A DNA stretch of 64,000 nucleotides. Origin: an uncultured Clostridia bacterium (GTDB taxonomy: Bacteria; Bacillota; Clostridia; Oscillospirales; Acutalibacteraceae). Under the pieces are notes generated by a model. It did no database searches, was not told the origin of the DNA, and saw only the letters and a program-made list of their open reading frames with translations. Positions 58,848 to 64,000 of the stretch are shown one piece after another. Each line of letters begins with the position of its first letter. The stretch's first letter is position 1. Location of the stretch: assembly GCA_937920235.1 (NCBI GenBank), contig CALGUK010000034.1:261626-325625 (forward strand), written 5' to 3'. The position numbers and the translations under genes are program-made.

Positions 58848-59372
58848 GTGAACATTACAATTATCGGTCGCAAATGTACCCCGAGAGAGAATTTTAAGGA
58901 AAGGGCTGAAGAAAAGCTTCGTAAGGTTGAAAAATTCTTCGGACCGGACACAACGGCGAAGATTACCGCCACGGTTGAAAAAAACCATAAAATCTGTGAA
59001 ATCACCCTTGCAAAAAAGAGTATGATTTTCCGTGCTCAAGAGAGAAGTGACGATCTTGAGGACGCTCTCGACAAATGTGTGGATTCGCTTATCAGACAGA
59101 TAAGAAAAAACAAAACCCGAATTGAAAGAAAGCTCCGTGATGTCTCGTTTGACGATATTCTTGCGGTCAATGAGGAAGCGGAGGAGGAAATCGAGGTCGT
59201 CAGAACAAAATCTGTCGTTTTAAAGCCCGAAACCGTTGACGAGGCAATACTGCAGATGAACCTCTTAGGGCATATGTTCTATATGTTCCGCAATGCCGAG
59301 TCCGATGAAATCTGCGTTGTGTATAAGAGAAATGACGGCGGTTACGGTCTTATTGAACCGGAATACGAATAA
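58848..59372 (+). CDS. hpf: Ribosome hibernation promoting factor, long form
   Basis: 174 residues. The N-terminal HPF/RaiA domain (NITIIGRKCTPRENFKERAEE; KITATVEKNHKICEITL) binds the decoding centre. A linker and the C-terminal domain (MFYMFRNAESDEICVVYKRN, YGLIEPE) dimerise ribosomes into 100S particles, the long form typical of Firmicutes. Start GTG 58848 is 7 bases after AAGGAGA; the frame is open further upstream to an ATG without such a site. It has its own promoter and a terminator-like hairpin behind it. Confidence 0.95.
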   Translation: MNITIIGRKCTPRENFKERAEEKLRKVEKFFGPDTTAKITATVEKNHKICEITLAKKSMIFRAQERSDDLEDALDKCVDSLIRQIRKNKTRIERKLRDVSFDDILAVNEEAEEEIEVVRTKSVVLKPETVDEAILQMNLLGHMFYMFRNAESDEICVVYKRNDGGYGLIEPEYE

Positions 59373-59399
59373 TTAGGCATACTGAGAATTTGACCTGAA

Positions 59400-59431
59400 G
59401 CAAAAGGGCGGCGGGGAGACCTGCCGCTTTT
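59400..59431 (+). terminator. Terminator-like hairpin after hpf
   Basis: CAAAAG and CTTTTG close a GC stem (CGGCGGG with CCTGCCG, GAGA loop, 2-base bulge). The T-tract is short, so efficiency may be moderate. Confidence 0.55.
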
Positions 59432-59456
59432 GAATTACAGATATAAAGGTGTAAAA

Positions 59457-61007
59457 ATGAAAGATAAAAAATCAGTAAAAACGAGAACAATTATCCCCAT
59501 ATCGCTCATAGTGTCGGTGCTTCTGTTCCTTTTTCCGTTTCTCGAAACGCAGATTATGGACTGGTATGCGGAAAAATCCTATGATCGCGATATGACGCTC
59601 ACGATTGATACTGATGAGCAGAGAGACTTTGACGGCTTCGGCTGTTCGGCGGCGTGGTGGTCACAGATTGTGGCAGAGAGCGAAAACCGTGAAAAAGTCG
59701 CAAAGCTTCTTTACAGCGACGAGGGGCTCGGCCTTAATATTTACCGATATAACATAGGCGCAGGCTCTGCGGATAATTTCAAGGACACGATTTCTGATCC
59801 TTGGAGAACTACTGAGAGCTTTTACGTTTACGATTATGAAACCGAAACGGGCTACTACGATTTTACAAGAGATGCGGCGGCACAGGATATGCTTGATCTC
59901 TGCCTTTCATACGGATGTATTGATACGGTGGTGCTTTTTGCCAACTCACCGCATTATTCCATGACGAAGAACAACAAGACCTACGGCAATGAAAACTGGT
60001 GGACCTGCAATCTTGCCGAGGAAAATTTTGACGAATATGCCGATTATTTTCTGACGATTACGGAATACTTTATCGACAAGGGCGTTCCCGTAAAATATAT
60101 AAGTCCCATAAATGAGCCGAACTGGTCGTGGGGGCAGGCAAGCGTAAATCAGCGTCAGGAGGGTTGCCATTACGATTCCGAGTCCATTTACGGAGTCTAT
60201 AAAGCCTTTGCTGAGGAGATGGCAGAGCGTAACATTACGGGTGTAATGCTCTCAGGTCCCGAGTCGGGAGAGATTGGCCACAGAACTTATGAGTGGTTTG
60301 AGCATATTTACAATGACCCGGTTATCCGTCCGTATCTGGGCAATCTTTCATATCACAGCTATTGGTCGGATACTCTTGTGAGCAACAAAATTGCTCTCGG
60401 AGAATGGATTGATGAGAATGTGCCCGATATTCCGGTCGAAATGTCCGAGTGGTGCCATCTTCCCTGTAATTCACCCATTGATTCGGTTGACGGTGCCGTT
60501 CTTCAGGCGAGAGTTATTGCCAACGACATAAACCTTACGGGTGCAGATTCCTGGACAGCCTGGGTGGGTGTCAACGGTATCGGAATCGGTGCTGACGGCA
60601 AGGAATATTCCGACGGTCTGCTGGTTTCCGATGCGGATGCGAGCGTTGTGAAAATCCCGATGAGATATTATGCAATGGCGCATTACACACAGTTTGTCCC
60701 GACGGGCAGCAAGGTTGTTGAAACCACAAAGAATATTCACGATTATATTGAGGAACGCGATGCCGAGGGCAATGTAATTCTTTCAAATTATTACACCAAT
60801 ATGGTTTCGTTCTTAACTCCTGAGGGCAAGGTGGTGACGGTTATCACCAACGAGGGAGTCGAGAGACAGGTCAAGTTCAAGGTTGACCGTGACAATATGA
60901 CCGTTTATACAACCACGCAGGAGAGTCAGCTCGAGGAAACGTATTCGGGAAGCAAAAAGAAGATAACTCTCCCCGAAAACAGTATCACCACGGTCGTTTT
61001 TGAATAA
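59457..61007 (+). CDS. GH30 glycosidase with N-terminal membrane anchor
   Basis: 516 residues. One N-terminal hydrophobic helix (TIIPISLIVSVLLFLFPFL) without a clear cleavage site suggests a membrane-tethered extracellular enzyme. The catalytic domain starts at DFDGFGCSAAWW and shows the GH30 features SPINEPNW with E220 as acid/base and VEMSEWC with E331 as nucleophile; the last 90 residues form the side beta domain (LTPEGKVVTVITNEG). GH30 members act on beta-1,4-xylan, beta-1,6-galactan or beta-1,6-glucan; no subfamily can be assigned by eye. ATG 59457 follows AAAGGTG. No dockerin. Confidence 0.85.
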   Translation: MKDKKSVKTRTIIPISLIVSVLLFLFPFLETQIMDWYAEKSYDRDMTLTIDTDEQRDFDGFGCSAAWWSQIVAESENREKVAKLLYSDEGLGLNIYRYNIGAGSADNFKDTISDPWRTTESFYVYDYETETGYYDFTRDAAAQDMLDLCLSYGCIDTVVLFANSPHYSMTKNNKTYGNENWWTCNLAEENFDEYADYFLTITEYFIDKGVPVKYISPINEPNWSWGQASVNQRQEGCHYDSESIYGVYKAFAEEMAERNITGVMLSGPESGEIGHRTYEWFEHIYNDPVIRPYLGNLSYHSYWSDTLVSNKIALGEWIDENVPDIPVEMSEWCHLPCNSPIDSVDGAVLQARVIANDINLTGADSWTAWVGVNGIGIGADGKEYSDGLLVSDADASVVKIPMRYYAMAHYTQFVPTGSKVVETTKNIHDYIEERDAEGNVILSNYYTNMVSFLTPEGKVVTVITNEGVERQVKFKVDRDNMTVYTTTQESQLEETYSGSKKKITLPENSITTVVFE

Positions 61008-61061
61008 CAGGTAATCGGTAACGGAAGTTACTTTACATAAAAAATAAAAAGAGGTGCAAAA

Positions 61062-62414
61062 ATGAAAAAAGTAATATCAGTTTTAATTTCTTTTGTTCTT
61101 ATGATGACAATGCTTGTTCCTGCATTTGCCGACAATGAGTATGATGTCGTTGTTACGGCTGATGAAGTGAAAAGCATTTCAGCAGTTGCTCAGAAGCCGC
61201 TTATAAAGGGCTTTGATTCACAGGAAAATTCATATGTTGACGAAAACGGCAATGAAGTGATTTATGATTTCTATGACGTTTACGCTGCTGAGCCGATTTT
61301 TACAATCACATTGAAAAACGGTGATGTATATACGGGCACAGATCAGGAAATCTTTGAGCAGACAGGCGAATACACCTATGAGGTCATTGACCAGGCTGAA
61401 GAGCCTCTCGTTATCGGTAAAAATGAGGTCGTTTTCTCATATTATGATGCCGAGTGCGTTTGTGAGATCGAGCTTATTGAAAATCCGTATAAGAGCCTCA
61501 AGCTCAGCGGTGAAAACGAAATTGTCCTCACATTTGAAGGCAAAAAAGCCGAGGACACAAAAACCGTTTTAATCGTTGATGCATTTGTATGGTATATGGA
61601 TGACAATAAAATTGATCTTCAGCTTATAGATGAAAACGGCAAAGCTTATGAAGCATATTATTTCTGCAAGACGGAAGACGAAATGCTGTATATCAACGAA
61701 AACGTATCAATCCAGATAGCAGGTATGCGTTCCAATGAGGTTCCGGTCAACAATTGGCTTGATGCAAGAATTGCTGCAGAGCTTGTGGTTGACGCCGCTG
61801 TCAGCCTGTGGAGTGTTGATGATTTTGAAAACTACCGCTCCGACAGTGAAGAGTTCAATGCGGATCAGCTTCTTCAGCTGGCTGCTTTCATAGCATATCC
61901 GGATTATGAGTATGTTGATGAAAACCGCGTAAGCTATGTGATTGATGCCATAACCGCAGAGGCTATGGTTAAGGCAATTTTTGACCGCGAGGTTAATTCG
62001 TCAGAGTCCGATATGTATAACCCCGAGGACAGAACACTCGTAATGGAGCAGGTATTCGGTCTGTATTACTATGAAAATCTGTCATTGGTTTATGCCGACG
62101 GTGCCTGGACTATGAAGGCAGAGATTTATGATATGGAAACCGATGAAAAGGTTGCAAGATTGTTCGTCGTTCTTTCTGCTGAAGGAAAAGTTGAACAGAT
62201 CAGATTTGCCACTCCGGAACAGCTTAAGGGCGATATGAATGACGACGGCGAGGTTGCATCGGTTGATGCAAGATTTATTCTTCAGTACGTTGCAAATCTC
62301 CGCACAATGACGGAAGAACAGCTCGAGGTGGCTGACCTTGACGGCAGCGGTGTTGTTGATATTGTAGATGCACGCTGGGCACTTCAGGTTGCCGCAGGAC
62401 TCAGAAAAATCTGA
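61062..62414 (+). CDS. Secreted dockerin-bearing protein
   Basis: 450 residues. Signal peptide (1-23, ending PAFA), then about 360 residues of mostly beta-rich sequence with no known catalytic motif (two Ig/cadherin-like stretches around 30-160; helical region 230-310), and a complete type I dockerin (389-450) with loops DMNDDGEVASVDAR and DLDGSGVVDIVDAR. Both its dockerin and the one at 54.2 kb carry DARW in the second loop, hinting at the same cohesin partner. GAGGTG before the ATG. Possible surface-binding or structural protein. Confidence 0.8.
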   Translation: MKKVISVLISFVLMMTMLVPAFADNEYDVVVTADEVKSISAVAQKPLIKGFDSQENSYVDENGNEVIYDFYDVYAAEPIFTITLKNGDVYTGTDQEIFEQTGEYTYEVIDQAEEPLVIGKNEVVFSYYDAECVCEIELIENPYKSLKLSGENEIVLTFEGKKAEDTKTVLIVDAFVWYMDDNKIDLQLIDENGKAYEAYYFCKTEDEMLYINENVSIQIAGMRSNEVPVNNWLDARIAAELVVDAAVSLWSVDDFENYRSDSEEFNADQLLQLAAFIAYPDYEYVDENRVSYVIDAITAEAMVKAIFDREVNSSESDMYNPEDRTLVMEQVFGLYYYENLSLVYADGAWTMKAEIYDMETDEKVARLFVVLSAEGKVEQIRFATPEQLKGDMNDDGEVASVDARFILQYVANLRTMTEEQLEVADLDGSGVVDIVDARWALQVAAGLRKI

Positions 62415-62429
62415 ATGATTTAAAAAAAG

Positions 62430-62461
62430 AAGCGACACTTTTTGCAAAGTGCCGCTTTTTT
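62430..62461. terminator. Bidirectional terminator
   Basis: AAGCG-A-CACTTT pairs with AAAGTG-C-CGCTT (one mismatch, TTGC loop) with a T-run on the right and an A-run on the left; ends both the dockerin gene and the convergent kinase-like gene. Confidence 0.85.
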
Positions 62462-63113
62462 AGTGGTATTCCATTCCGAACATCTCAACGCATACGGGGG
62501 AGAGGCGGTCACTGACAAGTGAAAAACAGCTCTCCTCACGGCTTTTGTCGGTGCGGATATCGGAGCTTTCAAAAAGCATAACGGCTTTTGTCCGTGCGAA
62601 ACTCTGTTCGATAAGAAATCTGCCGTTCATAGCATCACAGCATTTTCTGACAAAGGCGAGCCCCATACCGTCGCAAACGGGCTCACGGGGACTGCCGCCG
62701 TTGATAACCTCGACTCCAGAATACTGATTTCCGGGCGTGCAGGTTACGGTTATCAGTTTTTCTCTGCCGTAGAGATATGCGTTTGAAAGAAGATTTACAA
62801 GGGACAGGGTTATGAGACGGCGGCTTCCGCGGACAAAGCAGGGCGATGTGCCGAGAAAGATAAAGCTCACTCCCGTGTCCGACACAAGAATATCGCATGC
62901 CGAGGTGATGTTCTCGGCAAGGAGACTCAGATTTATGCTTTCTGCGGTGAAATCGGGAATGTGCTCAAGCTGAAGACGGCGCAGAGCAATGTATTGGCTT
63001 CTGAGTGTGTCGCTGTCGTTTTCACGGAACGACCTGTCAAAAAAGAACTGGAGCTTTTCACGGCGAAAGCTGTTTTCGTCGGTATAAATATGAGGTAAAT
63101 ACTTGTAATTCAT
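62460..63113 (-). CDS. Stand-alone HATPase (histidine-kinase-type ATPase) protein
   Basis: 217 residues, soluble, no sensor or transmembrane region. The C-terminal two thirds is a GHKL/HATPase domain with N-box LSLVNLLSNAYLYG and G-box INGGSPREPVCDGMGLAF. The N-terminal helices contain ALRRLQLEHIPDF, where a phospho-accepting His could lie, but the classical H-box is not clear. No response regulator is adjacent. It could be a fragmentary or specialised kinase or an anti-sigma-like ATPase. Transcribed divergently from gap. Confidence 0.7.
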   Translation of the reverse strand: MNYKYLPHIYTDENSFRREKLQFFFDRSFRENDSDTLRSQYIALRRLQLEHIPDFTAESINLSLLAENITSACDILVSDTGVSFIFLGTSPCFVRGSRRLITLSLVNLLSNAYLYGREKLITVTCTPGNQYSGVEVINGGSPREPVCDGMGLAFVRKCCDAMNGRFLIEQSFARTKAVMLFESSDIRTDKSREESCFSLVSDRLSPVCVEMFGMEYH

Positions 63114-63227
63114 ATTTAAAACAACCTCCCATACTATAAATTTTATACCCTTTTTGCCGAATTATTCTTCTTTTTTTATGCCACTTGACAAAAATTTCAC
63201 ATATTGGCAAAATTTATAAAATACCTC

Positions 63228-63256
63228 TTGCATATTTCTTTCAAAAGAGATAAAAT
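63228..63256 (+). promoter_or_regulatory. Promoter of gap
   Basis: TTGCAT (63228-63233), 17-base spacer, TAAAAT (63251-63256). A further TTGACA at 63185 has no -10 at the right distance. Confidence 0.6.
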
Positions 63257-63261
63257 AGTAA

Positions 63262-63277
63262 ATGCAAAATTATGCAT
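63262..63277. promoter_or_regulatory. Inverted repeat at the gap transcription start
   Basis: ATGCA-AAATTA-TGCAT lies about at +1 of the gap promoter, a position where a repressor could act or where the 5' leader could fold. Confidence 0.35.
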
Positions 63278-63315
63278 ACTAATAAATGTAAATAATTTAT
63301 TTGGAGGAATTCAAA

Positions 63316-64000
63316 ATGTCAGTTAAAGTTGCTATTAACGGTTTCGGCCGTATCGGACGTCTTGCTTTCAGACAGATGTTCGGCGCAGAGGGCTATGATG
63401 TTGTTGCTATCAACGACCTTACAAAGCCTTCAATGCTTGCTAATCTTCTCAAGTACGACACAGCTCAGGGCGGTTACTGCGGAAGAATCGGCGAAGGTCT
63501 CCACACAGTTGAGGCTGACGACGAGGCAGGTACAATCACAGTTGACGGTAAAACTCTTAAAATCTACGCTATGGCTAACGCTGCAGAGCTTCCTTGGGGC
63601 GAAATCGGTGTTGATGTAGTTCTCGAGTGCACAGGCTTCTACTGCTCAAAGGCAAAGAGCCAGGCTCATATCGATGCCGGTGCTAAGAAAGTTGTTATTT
63701 CTGCTCCTGCAGGTAATGACCTCAAGACAATCGTTTACTCAGTAAACGAAAACACTCTTACAGCAGAAGATACAATCATTTCAGCTGCTTCCTGCACAAC
63801 AAACTGCCTTGCTCCTATGGCTAAGGCTCTCAACGACTATGCTCCCATCCAGAGCGGTATTATGGCTACAATCCACGCTTACACAGGCGATCAGATGATT
63901 CTCGACGGTCCTCACAGAAAGGGCGACATGAGAAGAGCTCGTGCAGGTGCTGCTAACATCGTTCCTAACTCAACAGGTGCTGCAAAGGCTATCGGCCTTG
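63316..64000 (+). CDS. gap: Glyceraldehyde-3-phosphate dehydrogenase, 3'-truncated
   Basis: Glycolytic phosphorylating dehydrogenase converting glyceraldehyde 3-phosphate to 1,3-bisphosphoglycerate with NAD. The first 228 codons are in the window; the frame is open to the end. NGFGRIGR at the N-terminus binds NAD and AINDL (D34) indicates NAD preference. The catalytic cysteine is C160 in SAASCTTNCLAP. HAYTGDQ and GDMRRARAGAANIVP follow. GGAGG precedes ATG 63316 by 8 bases. Strong codon bias as in highly expressed genes. Confidence 0.97.
   Translation, partial: MSVKVAINGFGRIGRLAFRQMFGAEGYDVVAINDLTKPSMLANLLKYDTAQGGYCGRIGEGLHTVEADDEAGTITVDGKTLKIYAMANAAELPWGEIGVDVVLECTGFYCSKAKSQAHIDAGAKKVVISAPAGNDLKTIVYSVNENTLTAEDTIISAASCTTNCLAPMAKALNDYAPIQSGIMATIHAYTGDQMILDGPHRKGDMRRARAGAANIVPNSTGAAKAIGL

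Noticed and set aside
63185..63215. TTGACA at 63185 as the gap promoter
   Set aside because: The nearest TATAAA is 24 bases away; the TTGCAT-17-TAAAAT pair downstream fits better.
1..64000. tRNA, rRNA, insertion sequence, phage or defence-system genes
   Set aside because: None seen by reading the frames and gaps; every gap is under about 250 bases and explained by promoters and terminators.

Overview
The window is a chromosomal segment of a low-to-moderate G+C, Gram-positive, spore-forming anaerobe of the Clostridia, most likely a gut Oscillospiraceae/Ruminococcaceae member. This is inferred from spoIIE, yabP and yabQ (sporulation), the gene orders dprA-topA-trmFO, rnc-(radical SAM)-smc-ftsY and yhbY-nadD-yqeK-rsfS-leuS, strong AGGAGG ribosome-binding sites with frequent TTG/GTG starts, and cohesin/dockerin surface proteins with GH2, GH3 and GH30 glycosidases. 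No tRNA, rRNA, CRISPR array, transposase or phage gene was seen. No gene-free gap exceeds about 250 bases.

Layout. 1-16.5 kb is a dense plus-strand housekeeping block: SpoU methyltransferase (cut by the window edge), dprA, topA, trmFO, rnc, a radical SAM enzyme, smc, ftsY, rdgB, yhbY, nadD, yqeK, rsfS and leuS, with many 4-base ATGA overlaps. It is followed by an RlmA-like rRNA methyltransferase. 17.4-24.6 kb is minus strand: an acyltransferase, an RluA-type pseudouridine synthase, and a five-gene operon of two paralogous SCP2-like (lipid-carrier fold) proteins enclosing a class III aminotransferase and a split transketolase. That operon is the best candidate for an undescribed pathway. 24.8-29.6 kb holds secA, a zinc-ribbon/TPR membrane protein and a small membrane protein. 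29.7-32.1 kb is an AT-rich accessory island: an XRE repressor, a divergent lipoprotein/membrane-protein operon with repeated operator-like sites, and a pspC-like gene broken by one in-frame TGA. 32.1-36.9 kb (minus) carries a small membrane protein, aspS, hisS, mgsA and a MinD-like ATPase. spoIIE follows on the plus strand. 39.4-42.5 kb (minus) is a three-gene envelope-stress-like operon (SPFH plus zinc ribbons, a membrane protein, a zinc ribbon plus DUF6273-like protein) behind a perfect sigma-A consensus promoter.

42.6-62.4 kb is mainly carbohydrate use and cell surface. It has two GPH-family sugar:cation symporters around an AraC regulator, a cytoplasmic GH2, a permuted-order GH3, a membrane-anchored GH30, and four exported proteins: a membrane-anchored cohesin, a cohesin+dockerin protein, a free cohesin with highly expressed-gene codon use, and a dockerin-only protein. 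Inserted in it is the conserved yabP-yabQ-divIC-yabR cluster, an orphan class I fumarase alpha subunit and long-form hpf. The window ends with a lone HATPase protein (minus) and the 5' part of gap.

How they fit: extracellular GH30 and cohesin/dockerin proteins would act at the surface, GPH symporters import small glycosides, and cytoplasmic GH2/GH3 split them for glycolysis (gap), with mgsA as a bypass. These functional links are inferred from gene content, not demonstrated.
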